64,000 bases of DNA from an uncultured Brevibacillus sp. (GTDB lineage: Bacteria; Bacillota; Bacilli; Brevibacillales; Brevibacillaceae): assembly GCF_947502445.1 (NCBI RefSeq), contig NZ_CANMZW010000007.1, forward strand, positions 124,001-188,000, written 5' to 3'. Below the pieces are notes generated by a model, which worked only from the letters and a program-made list of their open reading frames with translations, was not told the origin of the DNA and ran no database searches. Below, piece by piece: positions 53,583 to 62,589 of the stretch; position 1 is the first letter of the stretch, and each line of letters opens with the position of its first letter. The translations under genes were made by a program, and so were the position numbers.

Positions 53583-53668
53583 TTCGGTAGCTGGCAAGCA
53601 TGCTCACTGTTGCGAGGGTAGCCCCTGTAGCTTTGCGTCGCCGGATTTCCCCGGGTTTGCCGATTCGA
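53583..53668 (-). ncRNA. Cyclic di-GMP-I (GEMM-I) riboswitch aptamer
   Basis: Read on the minus strand the element contains all GEMM-I landmarks in order: CGGCAAACC, a GAAA tetraloop within GGGGAAATCC, GGCGACGCAAAGC, TACAGGGGCTACC, a variable hairpin and GCCAGCTACCGA. The GAAA loop docks with the tetraloop receptor in the second stem, and the CGG/CCG strands close P1. The gene controlled is the secreted gamma-glutamyltransferase at 51683-53401. Whether c-di-GMP turns it on or off cannot be decided by eye, as the P1 3' strand does not clearly overlap the terminator stem. Confidence 0.88.
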
Positions 53669-54072
53669 TATCAATGGTTGATTATCAAAATTCTGATTCG
53701 TTTGTTGTGGGAAAAAGTTCCTACAACTCCTGTTATCAATAAATATAGACTATTTATCTCTTGGGGTAAATAGGAAAAATTTTTTAAATGTGGGTGAAAT
53801 AGAATGATTAGAGCTTTAAAGTCATTCGGAGAGAAAGAGCATATTTTTCTATACGATGATGGGATTAGGGACTTGGCTACTCACGCAACCGGGTAGCTTT
53901 TCTATTTTAATCTGTGACGAATAGATAATGGTAATGACATTCTATCTACCGTGCAGAGGAAGATAGATACAATTACCTGTTTTTGTTATTAATACATAGA
54001 GTTCGACACATTTCTCTGATTGTTTCAGATAAACTAAAAAGGATTAAATTACCAATTGCGAATTAATAGGGG
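53669..54072. other. AT-rich non-coding stretch
   Basis: No gene is visible. The part next to the aptamer should hold the minus-strand promoter of the riboswitch transcript, but no convincing -35/-10 pair was found. A plus-strand hairpin GGCTAC/GTAGCT (53875-53898) followed by TTTTCTATTTT could be a terminator; its GGCTAC-TCACGCAAC sequence resembles part of the aptamer nearby. Base composition is clearly more AT-rich than the flanking genes. Confidence 0.5.
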
Positions 54073-54490
54073 ATGTATCTCGAAGATATCGCATTAAAAT
54101 GAGAAAGTTCATGCTTTAACTACATCTGGCTCAAGTTATGATGCATCAGGGTATAAAATCATAGGTGAACAAATTAATGACTGGGAAGGCATGGGGGTTT
54201 GCACTTCACTTGGCGAAACAGATAAGCAGATGTGTGGATGGGTAGAGGAAACAAACGCAAGTGTACTTGCCTAGGGATCGTATTTAATCGGCCAGAAAAA
54301 AGTAAGCATTCCTGAAATAAATGGAGATAGTGGCTCGCCAGTAGGTGCTCCCGACAGTAAAGTAACAAGCAACTTAAATATATATGGTATTGTCTCTGCA
54401 GGAACGAAAGGTAAAAACGTAGCATATTTAACCTATATCGGGAACATTAAGGCACAAACTGGTATTAGCACAATAGTTGGTTCAAAGTAA
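54073..54490 (+). pseudogene. Decayed trypsin-like serine protease gene
   Basis: Two frames together spell the end of an S1-type serine protease. The first piece reads MYLEDIALK and stops; DIAL is the usual setting of the catalytic Asp. After a frameshift near 54100 the reading continues HALTTSGSSYDASGYKIIG, then VCTSLGETDKQMCGW, an in-frame TAG at 54272-54274, and the catalytic serine motif NGDSGSPVGAP, ending NIKAQTGISTIVGSK. The region with the catalytic His is not found upstream. The gene is therefore truncated, frameshifted and interrupted by a stop. The AT-rich surroundings suggest a foreign or decaying segment. Confidence 0.8.
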
Positions 54491-54556
54491 CGCCTGCCGG
54501 CCCACCTCATTAAGGATGGGCCGGCTATTAGTACATGGAAAGGCAAGTGAACAGTC

Positions 54557-54880
54557 TTGAGAAAGTATGTTATTATGTGCTTTTTATCATCCATGTATAT
54601 TTTAATTGGAGAAATGCTCATTTTTTTGCTAGCTGATCAACATGCCCTTGGTGATACAAGTATTTATCCCTTTTTTAAAAAACCTTACTACATAATTGGG
54701 GTAATTATTGTAATTTGGACGGGGAAAATGATATACAAAATGATATACAGGATAGGTTTTCATAGAAATAAAAAGGAACTGATAATCGATTATCTGATAT
54801 ACATTGTGATTGTTCTGTTAGTATACACTTTAACAAACATGATAATTGATAAGTATTTAGCTCATTTGATGGGACTGTAA
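54557..54880 (+). CDS. Small hypothetical membrane protein
   Basis: I do not recognise this protein of 107 residues. It has three hydrophobic segments: about 7-26 (IMCFLSSMYILIGEMLIFLL), 43-62 (PYYIIGVIIVIWTGKMIYKM) and 79-97 (YLIYIVIVLLVYTLTNMII), with a basic loop RIGFHRNKKE between the last two. The start is uncertain: TTG 54557 or ATG 54575 (MCFLSSMY), neither with a strong ribosome binding site. Codon use is AT-rich, like the adjoining pseudogene. It may be a recent acquisition or a poorly expressed gene. Confidence 0.5.
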   Translation: MRKYVIMCFLSSMYILIGEMLIFLLADQHALGDTSIYPFFKKPYYIIGVIIVIWTGKMIYKMIYRIGFHRNKKELIIDYLIYIVIVLLVYTLTNMIIDKYLAHLMGL

Positions 54881-54904
54881 AATAAAATGCGCAACCTCTT
54901 AAAA

Positions 54905-55864
54905 TTAGGTCATGATTTTTGTCGAAAGCTGATGGAGCAAGTGTTGGAGATTTTGTCTGTACAGGCTGGAAACATTCCACTCTGCATACGGCTCTGGCAC
55001 GGAGGGAATTGCTATTTGCTCCAGTGAGCGCGTCAATACGTGCAGGGCTTGCGCCTTTTCTACTAATTCAAGTAAATACTGCCGCAATGCGAGAACATCC
55101 TTCTTTTCTCCTACAGGACCATGGCCGGGGACGACCTTGTGGAAAGACTGATCATTCATTTGCCCTAGTATTTTAATCCATTCCCTGGCATTGCCGGTTT
55201 GCAAGCTGGGATGGCTCTTCACAAACAAGAGGTCCGCGGCGAACATCACTTTATCATCTGGTAAATAAAGAACAGAGTCACAATCGCTATGTCCGTTGCC
55301 CATGGCAATCAATACGGCGGTTCGTTTACTGCCATGCAGAGTGAGAGAGCCGTCAAACGTAATCGTAGGAGGAGTAGGAACGACAGATGATAGAGAGGCG
55401 TCCATGGCGAGGAGATCACCTAGATGATCGGACAGCTCTTGTCTCTTCTGCTTGTCCGTTTCCTGCTGGAGTCTTTGCTTCACTGTTTCAGGATATCCGG
55501 GATTGGAGCGGGCGAATTCGAGGAACTGCTTGCTACGCTCAATCATGAGGGTGCGAGTTGTTTTGGTAGAGAGGATCGCAGCGTCTTTGAACAATTGGTT
55601 GGCGCCAACATGATCCATATGAAAGTGAGAGTTCCCTACTAACGAAACGGGGCGGTCAAATAGCTGTTGGGCTGCATCGAGCAAGGCTTGTCCCGCCTGA
55701 AGTGTGTACATGGTATCGAAAACGAGTGTCTGTTCACCAAGATCAATGATTCCGGCGTTGCTCATCGCCCCAGCACCATTTTTAGCAATGGCAGCATAGA
55801 CACCGTCAGCCACCTGTTCCAGAGTGAAATACGGGCTTTGAATAGGAGTGGCAGGAGACATCAT
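54905..55864 (-). CDS. MBL-fold metallo-hydrolase
   Basis: This 319-residue metallo-beta-lactamase-fold protein has the zinc-binding motif VGNSHFHMDHVGANQLF near residue 77 (HXHXDH), a further Asp/His region in ALGNGHSDCDSVLYLPDDKVMFAADLLF near 190, and a final VVPGHGPVG near 243. The AMGNGHSDCD pattern is typical of broad metallo-hydrolases. The substrate cannot be told. ATG 55864 is followed by a second ATG; AAAGGAGGT lies 9 bp upstream. It is a single gene converging on the small membrane protein. Confidence 0.88.
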   Translation of the reverse strand: MMSPATPIQSPYFTLEQVADGVYAAIAKNGAGAMSNAGIIDLGEQTLVFDTMYTLQAGQALLDAAQQLFDRPVSLVGNSHFHMDHVGANQLFKDAAILSTKTTRTLMIERSKQFLEFARSNPGYPETVKQRLQQETDKQKRQELSDHLGDLLAMDASLSSVVPTPPTITFDGSLTLHGSKRTAVLIAMGNGHSDCDSVLYLPDDKVMFAADLLFVKSHPSLQTGNAREWIKILGQMNDQSFHKVVPGHGPVGEKKDVLALRQYLLELVEKAQALHVLTRSLEQIAIPSVPEPYAEWNVSSLYRQNLQHLLHQLSTKIMT

Positions 55865-56036
55865 AGCAATGGGACCTCCTTTGCTGAATGAGTGATATGG
55901 ATATATTTTACAACAGCCTGAATTGATGACACCAGTCTAAAAAGGAAGACGGATAACGGTTACAAACGCACACCACTTTTGGCCGAACTGCTTATGATAA
56001 TAAAAAGGCGACAGTGCCAAGGAGTGAAACAATACC

Positions 56037-56636
56037 ATGATGCATCCCGATACAGAATTGCGCTATATCAACGACGAGATCGGGTACGGTGTGTTCGCGA
56101 CGAAGTTCATTCCCAAAGGAACGATCGTATGGGCCATGGATGATCTGGATCAGGTATTAGACCCTTCCCTTGTGGAAAAACTGGACCCATTACGAAAGCC
56201 GGATGTGCAAAAGTATTCGTTTAGAAACCAGTACGGGAAGTATATTCTGTGCTGGGATAAAGCTCGGTTCGTGAACCACAGCTTTTATGCCACATGTGTG
56301 GCGACCATGTACGATCTGGAGCTGGCAGCACGCGATATTTATCCAGGGGAAGAGCTGACGGATGATTATGGAACTTTGAATCTCGATGAACCATTCGACT
56401 GCTTGCCAGAAGAGGGCACGAGTCGCTCGCGTGTCATGCCGGATGATTTGCTCCGTTATTATCCGCAGTGGGATGAAATTGCAGCAGCAGCCTTCCAGCG
56501 ATTTAACCAGGTTGAACAGCCGTTAAAGCATTTGATCCTCCCTGAGCATCAGGCAGCCATTCGGGAAATTACCGAGCAGGGACGCTCTCTCGATTCTCTT
56601 GTCCATCTTTATTGCGATCCGCATTGGCGAAAATAA
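56037..56636 (+). CDS. SET-domain protein
   Basis: This 199-residue protein shows a compact SET fold, the protein lysine methyltransferase domain: GYGVFATKFIPKGTIVWAMD near 17-36, FVNHSFYATCVAT near 79-91 (the NHS motif), and PGEELTDDYGTLN near 103-115 with the conserved Tyr. Bacterial SET proteins may methylate protein lysines, but targets are mostly unknown. It lacks the post-SET zinc cluster. It is a single gene with AAGGAG upstream and a terminator downstream. Confidence 0.85.
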   Translation: MMHPDTELRYINDEIGYGVFATKFIPKGTIVWAMDDLDQVLDPSLVEKLDPLRKPDVQKYSFRNQYGKYILCWDKARFVNHSFYATCVATMYDLELAARDIYPGEELTDDYGTLNLDEPFDCLPEEGTSRSRVMPDDLLRYYPQWDEIAAAAFQRFNQVEQPLKHLILPEHQAAIREITEQGRSLDSLVHLYCDPHWRK

Positions 56637-56654
56637 AAGGATGGCAGGAACCTA

Positions 56655-56679
56655 CGGGCCGGACAACGGCCCGATTTTG
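56655..56679 (+). terminator. Terminator after the SET gene
   Basis: CGGGCCG pairs with CGGCCCG around GACAA, followed by ATTTTG. It separates the SET gene from glnS, 63 bp downstream. Confidence 0.8.
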
Positions 56680-56741
56680 TTGAACTCTGAGAGTAGAATC
56701 AGTATTATGGAATGTAAAGGTGAAGTGAAAGGTTGATTTCA

Positions 56742-58400
56742 TTGGAAAACAAGGTAGCGTCATCCAATTTTATCCGCAATATTGTGGTTGATGACTTGCA
56801 AGAGGGAAAAGTAAAGGAAATCATTACCCGCTTTCCCCCAGAGCCGAACGGGTATCTTCATATTGGACATGCCAAAGCGATCATTCTCAATTTTGAGCTC
56901 GCACATGAGTTTTCTGGTAAAGCCAATCTGCGTTTTGACGATACCAACCCGGTAAAAGAAGACACAGAGTACGTAGAAGCGATCAAGCGCGATGTGCAAT
57001 GGCTTGGGTTTGAATGGGACGGACTGTTTTTTGCATCGGACTACTTCGAAGAGATGTACAACCGTGCCGTGCTGCTAATTAAAAAGGGAAAAGCGTATGT
57101 AGACGATCTTCCTGCAGAAGAGATGCGCAAATTGCGTGGAACGTTGACAGAGCCTGGCGTTGACAGTCCATTCCGAAACCGCTCAGTAGAGGAAAACCTG
57201 GACTTGTTTGCTCAGATGCGCCAAGGGGAATACAAGGACGGGGAAAAAGTGTTACGTGCGAAAATCGACATGAGCTCCCCGAACTTCAACATGCGTGATC
57301 CGGTATTGTACCGAATTTCACATGCGCATCATCATAACACGGGTGACAAATGGTGTATCTACCCGATGTACGATTTTGCTCATCCGCTGGAGGATGCGAT
57401 CGAGGGAGTTACTCACTCGCTTTGCTCACTGGAGTTTGAGGATCACCGTCCATTGTATGACTGGGTAGTGAGTGAGTGTGAGATGGAGCATGTGCCGCGT
57501 CAGTACGAATTCGCTCGTCTGAACCTGACCAATACAGTAATGAGCAAACGCAAGCTCAAGCTGCTTGTAGACGAGAATGTAGTAGATGGCTGGGATGATC
57601 CACGTATGCCGACCATTGCAGGCTTCCGCCGTCGTGGCTTCACACCGGAAGCAATTCGTACGTTTGCCCGTGAGGTAGGGGTAGCACGCAGCAACAGCAT
57701 CGTCGATGAAAAGATGCTGGAGCATTTTATTCGTGAAGATTTGAAACTGAAGGCGCCACGTACGATGGCAGTCTTAAACCCGCTAAAAGTCGTCATTACC
57801 AACTATCCAGAAGGACAAGTGGAGATGCTGGATGCGGAAATCAACCCGGAAAATGCGGAGATGGGTAACCGCGAAATTCCGTTTTCCCGTGAAATTTACA
57901 TCGAGCAGGATGACTTTATGGAGAATCCTCCAAACAAATATTTCCGCCTCTTTCCGGGAAATGAAGTGCGCCTGAAAAATGCGTACTTCATCAAATGCAA
58001 TGAGGTAGTGAAGGACGCTGACGGCAACGTGATCGAGATTCACTGCACGTATGACCCTGAAACAAAGAGCGGAAGCGGATTTACTGGTCGTAAAGTAAAA
58101 GGTACGATTCACTGGGTAAATGCGTCCGATGCCGTTCCTGCTGAATTCCGTCTGTACGAGCCATTGATTATGGATGGTGAGGAAACAGAAGGTACATTCC
58201 TGGACAATATCAACCCGAATTCCTTAGAAGTGCTGCAGGGCTTTGTGGAACAAAACATGAAAGATACTCAGGCGCAAGACAAGTATCAATTTTTCCGTCA
58301 CGGCTACTTCAACGTCGATCCAAAGGATACAACAAAAGACAAGCTTGTCTTTAACCGGATCGTTTCACTAAAAAGCTCGTTTGAACTGCCAAAAGCATAA
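56742..58400 (+). CDS. glnS: Glutaminyl-tRNA synthetase
   Basis: GlnRS charges tRNA-Gln directly with glutamine. The protein of about 552 residues aligns end to end with E. coli GlnRS. It has [16 protein letters not shown] (HIGH at 40-43), [10 protein letters not shown], the class-I VMSKRKL motif near 265 and a full C-terminal anticodon-binding beta-barrel region. Two TTG starts are possible, 56733 and 56742; the second gives the usual short N-terminus and is 9 bp from GAAAGG. Most Bacilli make Gln-tRNA-Gln by the GatCAB route, so a complete bacterial-type GlnRS is notable here. Confidence 0.95.
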   Translation: MENKVASSNFIRNIVVDDLQEGKVKEIITRFPPEPNGYLHIGHAKAIILNFELAHEFSGKANLRFDDTNPVKEDTEYVEAIKRDVQWLGFEWDGLFFASDYFEEMYNRAVLLIKKGKAYVDDLPAEEMRKLRGTLTEPGVDSPFRNRSVEENLDLFAQMRQGEYKDGEKVLRAKIDMSSPNFNMRDPVLYRISHAHHHNTGDKWCIYPMYDFAHPLEDAIEGVTHSLCSLEFEDHRPLYDWVVSECEMEHVPRQYEFARLNLTNTVMSKRKLKLLVDENVVDGWDDPRMPTIAGFRRRGFTPEAIRTFAREVGVARSNSIVDEKMLEHFIREDLKLKAPRTMAVLNPLKVVITNYPEGQVEMLDAEINPENAEMGNREIPFSREIYIEQDDFMENPPNKYFRLFPGNEVRLKNAYFIKCNEVVKDADGNVIEIHCTYDPETKSGSGFTGRKVKGTIHWVNASDAVPAEFRLYEPLIMDGEETEGTFLDNINPNSLEVLQGFVEQNMKDTQAQDKYQFFRHGYFNVDPKDTTKDKLVFNRIVSLKSSFELPKA

Positions 58401-58418
58401 GTGAAGAGAAAAGCAACG

Positions 58419-58461
58419 AACGCTGCCCATGCACAGGAGACTGTGCTCAGCAGCGTTTTTT
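58419..58461 (+). terminator. Terminator after glnS
   Basis: ACGCTGC pairs with GCAGCGT, with an inner GCACAG/CTGTGC stem, followed by six Ts. Confidence 0.9.
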
Positions 58462-58526
58462 CGTGATGTAACTTTTTTCGGGTGCGTGTATAATTATTCA
58501 TTTCATAAATAGAAGGAGGACAGGTA

Positions 58527-59861
58527 GTGAACGGGAGAGCAGAACTTGCACGCAGCTTGAAGCTGTGGCATATTGTCGTGATCGGCTTGGGCTATATGGC
58601 GCCAATGGCCGTTTTTGATACGTTTGGTATTGTATCCGAAGAAACCGGTGGATTTGTTCCGGCTGCCTACGCGGTCACGCTTCTGGCGATATTGTTTACA
58701 GCGTCCAGCTACGGGAAAATGGTACGCATATTTCCTTCCGCGGGGACCGCATACACCTACACACAGCAGACGATCCATCCTTACGCTGGCTTTATGGTAG
58801 GGTGGGCTTCGCTGCTCGATTATTTGTTTTTACCCATGATTAATGCGTTGTTAACGGGTGTTTACCTGTCGTCTGTTTTTCCAGAGGTACCGACAACATG
58901 GTGGATTATTGGATTTATTGTCCTAATTACTACTCTTAACGTTTTTCGTGTAACAGTTACAGCGTCGATTAACTCGTTTCTCGTGCTTTTTCAAATAGCA
59001 GTTGTCGTACTCTTTGCAGGATTGGCAATTCGTGGGCTAGCCACTGGAGACGGAATCGGACAAGTCTTTGCCATCCGCCCGTTCTTTTCACCTGAACTGA
59101 CTGTTGCGGCCTTGTTTTCCGGTGCATCGATTCTGTGCTTCTCGTTCCTCGGCTTTGATGCCGTTACTACTTTGACAGAGGAAACCGTTGATGCCAAAAA
59201 GACGATTCCCCGGGGAATTTTGTTGGTAGCGATGGCAGGGGGAGCGCTGTTTATTACGGCTTCGTATTTCATGCAGGCGTTATTCCCGGATGTATCCGTC
59301 CTATCTGATCCAGAAGCTGCCTCTGCAGAAATTGCCCTTCACATCGGCGGGTCCATTTTTCAATTAGTGTTTCTGGCTGCTGCTTTATCGTCCACCCTGG
59401 CTTCCGGGCTGGTATCGGTAACGAGCGTCACACGACTGCTTTTCGCCATGGGGCGTGACGGCTTTTTGCCAAGAAAATGGTTCGGATACGTACAACCAAA
59501 GCTGAAGACACCACTGCTCAACGTTCTTCTCGTCGGTGTGTTAATGTTTGCTGCTCTGTTTCTGGATTTATTGACAGCGACCTCGTTCATTAACTTCGGA
59601 GCCCTCATCGCCTTTAGCTTCGTAAACCTCAGCGTCATTGCCTACTATATTCGCAAACAAAAACGACTGCGGATGACAGAGTGGTGGAGCTATGTATTGT
59701 CCCCACTCATCGGTGTAGCCTTCATCAGCTTTATGTGGATCAGCCTGGATAGCAAATCTATGATTCTAGGAATCCTGTGGAGCTTCGTCGGACTCATCTA
59801 TTTACTCTATTTGGTGAAAATCAAAGGTGCGAGATTAGACCTGATGAAGTTTGATGAGTAA
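58527..59861 (+). CDS. APC-family amino acid/polyamine permease
   Basis: This 444-residue permease has 12 hydrophobic segments and the APC start LWHIVVIGLGYMAPMAVFDTFGI near 12-34. ILCFSFLGFDAVTTLTEETVDAKKTIPRGI near 198-227 contains the conserved helix-6 and loop motif. It resembles the putrescine/amino acid group (PuuP-like). GTG 58527 follows AAGGAGGACAGG. It is monocistronic with a strong terminator. The substrate is unknown. Confidence 0.88.
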   Translation: MNGRAELARSLKLWHIVVIGLGYMAPMAVFDTFGIVSEETGGFVPAAYAVTLLAILFTASSYGKMVRIFPSAGTAYTYTQQTIHPYAGFMVGWASLLDYLFLPMINALLTGVYLSSVFPEVPTTWWIIGFIVLITTLNVFRVTVTASINSFLVLFQIAVVVLFAGLAIRGLATGDGIGQVFAIRPFFSPELTVAALFSGASILCFSFLGFDAVTTLTEETVDAKKTIPRGILLVAMAGGALFITASYFMQALFPDVSVLSDPEAASAEIALHIGGSIFQLVFLAAALSSTLASGLVSVTSVTRLLFAMGRDGFLPRKWFGYVQPKLKTPLLNVLLVGVLMFAALFLDLLTATSFINFGALIAFSFVNLSVIAYYIRKQKRLRMTEWWSYVLSPLIGVAFISFMWISLDSKSMILGILWSFVGLIYLLYLVKIKGARLDLMKFDE

Positions 59862-59897
59862 AGTTATTTAATAAATGGCTCCTGAAAAATAGCAATC

Positions 59898-59948
59898 AAA
59901 GAGACAGAACGATTACCAATGTATTAGGTAATGTTTTGTCTCTTTTTT
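59898..59948 (+). terminator. Terminator after the APC permease gene
   Basis: AAAGAGACAGAACGATTACC pairs with GGTAATGTTTTGTCTCTTT, with a few G-U and bulged positions, followed by a T run. Confidence 0.85.
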
Positions 59949-60009
59949 ACGTAGTATACATCCTGAGCTACCCACACCTGACAAGGAGCGAAAAACGGGA
60001 GCAGCTCGT

Positions 60010-60217
60010 GAGAGGAAAAGGGAGAAAATGCGAAGGCCTTAGAGACACCGACCAAGGCGCAACGAAAAAAGCGAGACCTGCCTTTAGCGTCCACCTTGAA
60101 CCAGCCTCCCTGAACATACTGCTTTGGGCGCGGGTCTCGCTTTTGTAGTGGAGCCGTCCAGAGATGCCCCCATGCAGGTGTCTCTACGAGCCACAGCATT
60201 TTCTCCCTTTTCCTCTC
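60010..60217. repeat. 208-bp nested palindromic element
   Basis: The outer 22-bp arms 60010-60031 (GAGAGGAAAAGGG then AGAAAATGC) and 60196-60217 are perfect inverted repeats. Nested inside are AGAGACACC (60041-60049) with GGTGTCTCT (60177-60185), and AAAAAGCGAGACC (60066-60078) with GGTCTCGCTTTT (60133-60144). All three pairs share nearly one centre near 60110, so the whole unit can fold into one long hairpin. It has no reading frame. A shorter relative lies at 42898-42943. It looks like a MITE-type or REP-type mobile repeat sitting between the APC permease and the ECF operon. Confidence 0.75.
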
Positions 60218-60331
60218 CTCTAAAGGCCCCACCCGAGCGAGTCCCGGCTAGACGTCCCCCAGAAGAGAGGGTAAACTGGCTACAGGAATATTCCAAACTT
60301 TACTAGATTCCATTAAAGGAGGACTTTTCTC

Positions 60332-60934
60332 ATGCTTACTTCACTCTTCCGTCGTAAATGGACGACGGTTGATTATGTGCTAATCGTTGTCACAGCAGCT
60401 TTATATGCGGTTGCGATCATCATGCTTGCAAACATCAAGCTGATTCCATCCGTTCCGATCCGACCGGCCAACGCTCTGCAGCCGGTGTTTGGCATGCTCT
60501 TTGGTCTGCCAGGATGCATTGGACTTGCTTTTGGGAACATGGTGAGCGATTTGTTGACAGGAAGTGCCCCGCCACATGCGGTTGTCGTCGGATTTATCTC
60601 TAACTTTTTAGGTGGATTTATCGGATTTTTAGCAGTTAGTCATCCTGCCTTGAAAACGAAACGCAGTTTGATTCAATACTATTTATTCGTAGTGATTATC
60701 AGCTCGGCGGTTGTTGCATGCGCGATTCTCATTAACGTTGCGCTCGGTCTGACACCGATGGCTATCGCCGCGATGTTCATTCCGACCGTATTTTTAAACC
60801 AGGCGATTTCTACTGCCATTCTCGGTCCGATCCTGTTGAAGCTGCTCTATCCTTTTGTAAAGCGTTCGGGTCTATACCGTGGACGGCCACTTCAGGAATA
60901 TCGCTATCTGGGAAATGAAAGCAGGGTGCTCTAG
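60332..60934 (+). CDS. ECF transporter S component (substrate-specific membrane subunit)
   Basis: This 200-residue protein has five or six hydrophobic segments. It shows the pattern of energy-coupling-factor S components: an N-terminal amphipathic start with a Lys/Arg-rich lead (LFRRKWTTVDYVLIVVTAAL) and the conserved loop block RPANALQPVFGMLFGLPGCIGLAFGNMVSDLL near 50-80. It binds a vitamin or other small molecule; the substrate group is not recognised (not clearly ThiT, RibU, BioY or QueT). ATG 60332 follows AAGGAGG. It overlaps the first ATPase gene by one base. No riboswitch was recognised upstream. Confidence 0.85.
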   Translation: MLTSLFRRKWTTVDYVLIVVTAALYAVAIIMLANIKLIPSVPIRPANALQPVFGMLFGLPGCIGLAFGNMVSDLLTGSAPPHAVVVGFISNFLGGFIGFLAVSHPALKTKRSLIQYYLFVVIISSAVVACAILINVALGLTPMAIAAMFIPTVFLNQAISTAILGPILLKLLYPFVKRSGLYRGRPLQEYRYLGNESRVL

Positions 60935-61776
60935 TGAAAAAAGAACCGCTGCTGCAAGCTCGGGAGGTACATTGGCAATATGAAGACACAGCAGCTCCTT
61001 CTTTGGCAAATGTGAATCTCGACCTGTATCCAGGAGAGGTAGTGGGCGTTGTCGGACCTGCTGCGGCGGGAAAAACAACACTGTTGTTGACTTTATCCGG
61101 CTTGATCCCGGCAAACTACGCGGGTCATTTTGTCGGGGAAAGAAAGACGCATGCTGAGCTCGGCATCGTCTTTCAGGACCCGGAAACGCAATTTATCGGC
61201 CTTACTGTAGAAGAAGAGCTGGCTTTTTCTCTGGAGAATGCAGGATTTACCGATACACAAATCGAGCATCGCATTGGGGAGGTCCTGGAGCTGGTAGGCT
61301 TGAAGGGCTTTGCCGAACGCTCTCCTTTTGAGCTGTCTGGCGGGGAAAAGCAGCGTGTTGCCATCGCGTCCGCATTGTCTCATGCGCCACAGGTCTTGCT
61401 GCTGGACGAGCCGACGTCAGAGCTCGACCCATTGGGAGCGCGGGAAGTATTTTCTCTCGTCCGGCGATTGAAGCAGGAAAACGAGATGACTATCGTAGTG
61501 TCTTCGCATGCAACTGAGGAACTGGCTTCCTTTTGCGACAGAATAATTTTGGTGGCGGAAGGTAGAATTGTGCTGGATTTGCCTGTAAGGGAGTTCTTTT
61601 CACAGGTCGACATACTGGATACTCACGGTATTTTTGTGCCAGAGGTCATTCGTCTCTATTTCATGCTGCGTGAGGCAGGCGTTCTGCCAGAGATGCCCGA
61701 CGTTTTGCCGTTGGATGTAGAGGAGCTGTCACGACTCTATCGGGAAGCGCAATTGGTTAGGGAGGGAAGCTGGTGA
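60934..61776 (+). CDS. ECF transporter ATPase, first subunit (EcfA-like)
   Basis: This 280-residue ABC ATPase has Walker A GPAAAGKTT near residue 41 (an Ala-rich variant that still fits GX4GK[ST]), the Q-loop FQDPETQFIGLTVEEEL near 78, signature LSGGEKQRVAIASAL near 137 and Walker B VLLLDEPTSELDP. The Q-loop pattern is typical of ECF ATPases. It starts with GTG overlapping the S-component stop and overlaps the second ATPase by 4 bp. The two ATPases form a heterodimer. Confidence 0.9.
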   Translation: MKKEPLLQAREVHWQYEDTAAPSLANVNLDLYPGEVVGVVGPAAAGKTTLLLTLSGLIPANYAGHFVGERKTHAELGIVFQDPETQFIGLTVEEELAFSLENAGFTDTQIEHRIGEVLELVGLKGFAERSPFELSGGEKQRVAIASALSHAPQVLLLDEPTSELDPLGAREVFSLVRRLKQENEMTIVVSSHATEELASFCDRIILVAEGRIVLDLPVREFFSQVDILDTHGIFVPEVIRLYFMLREAGVLPEMPDVLPLDVEELSRLYREAQLVREGSW

Positions 61777-62588
61777 GTACCGTCATTGCTTTTGAAGATG
61801 TGTGGTACGGATATGAAACGGAAACGCCTGTCCTAAAAGGAGTCTCACTGACGATTGGGCGAGGCGAATTTATCGCGATCATTGGCGGGAACGGTTCCGG
61901 GAAAACGACCTTGGCCAAGCATTGCAACGGCTTGTACAAGCCGATAAAAGGCGTGGTAACGGTTAATGGGGAAGACACAAGGGATAGATCAGTCGCCCAA
62001 TTATCAAAAACGGTCGCCTATTGCTATCAAAATCCGGACCATCAAATATTCCACCAGACGGTAAAGGCCGAGGTATCGTTCGGGCCAAAAAACAGGGGAC
62101 TGCCCGCTGCAGAAATCGAGCAGGTAGTAAATGAGGCGCTTGCGGCTGTCGGTCTGGCTCACATGGGAGATGCGGAGCCGTATTTCACCAGCAAGGGCAC
62201 TCGTCAAAAAATTGCGGTAGCGTCGATTCTTGCCATGCGCCCTGACGTCATCGTATTGGATGAGCCGACTACCGGGCTTGATTACCGGGGGATGCAGGAG
62301 ATGTTGGAGCTCGTTCGACGATTGCATGAATCGGGTCATACGATTATCGTCATTACCCATGATATGCGTCTCGTTGCAGAATACGCACAGCGCGTCATTG
62401 TTATGCAGCAGGGAAAAGTCGTTTGCGATGGCAGCCCGGCACAGGTATTTGCAGAGCCGCAAATACTGGCTTCTGCACAAGTGGTACCGCCTGCCATCTA
62501 TCGATTTGGAAAAGCGTCCGGCTTGGCTGATCCGATCCCGCTTACATATGCCGCGATGAAAAAAATGCTGACAGGGGTGGGAGACTAA
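61773..62588 (+). CDS. ECF transporter ATPase, second subunit (EcfA-like)
   Basis: This 271-residue ABC ATPase has Walker A GGNGSGKTT near 37, the ECF-type Q-loop YQNPDHQIFHQTVKAEVSFG near 82, Walker B VIVLDEPTTGLDYRG near 160 and the switch His in IVITHDM. The signature is degenerate: SKGTRQKIAVASILAM lacks the LSGGQ start, which may make the two ATP sites unequal. It starts with GTG in a 4-bp overlap with the first ATPase and is 1 bp from ecfT. Confidence 0.9.
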   Translation: MSTVIAFEDVWYGYETETPVLKGVSLTIGRGEFIAIIGGNGSGKTTLAKHCNGLYKPIKGVVTVNGEDTRDRSVAQLSKTVAYCYQNPDHQIFHQTVKAEVSFGPKNRGLPAAEIEQVVNEALAAVGLAHMGDAEPYFTSKGTRQKIAVASILAMRPDVIVLDEPTTGLDYRGMQEMLELVRRLHESGHTIIVITHDMRLVAEYAQRVIVMQQGKVVCDGSPAQVFAEPQILASAQVVPPAIYRFGKASGLADPIPLTYAAMKKMLTGVGD

Positions 62589-62589
62589 C

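Noticed and set aside
53868..53910. A second c-di-GMP riboswitch on the plus strand
   Set aside because: Only a fragment resembling one arm is present; the GGCAAACC, GAAA and GACGCAAAGC landmarks are missing.
59949..60331. A vitamin-type riboswitch in front of the ECF operon
   Set aside because: The structure seen is one long nested palindrome; no THI-box, cobalamin, FMN, preQ1 or folate landmarks were found.
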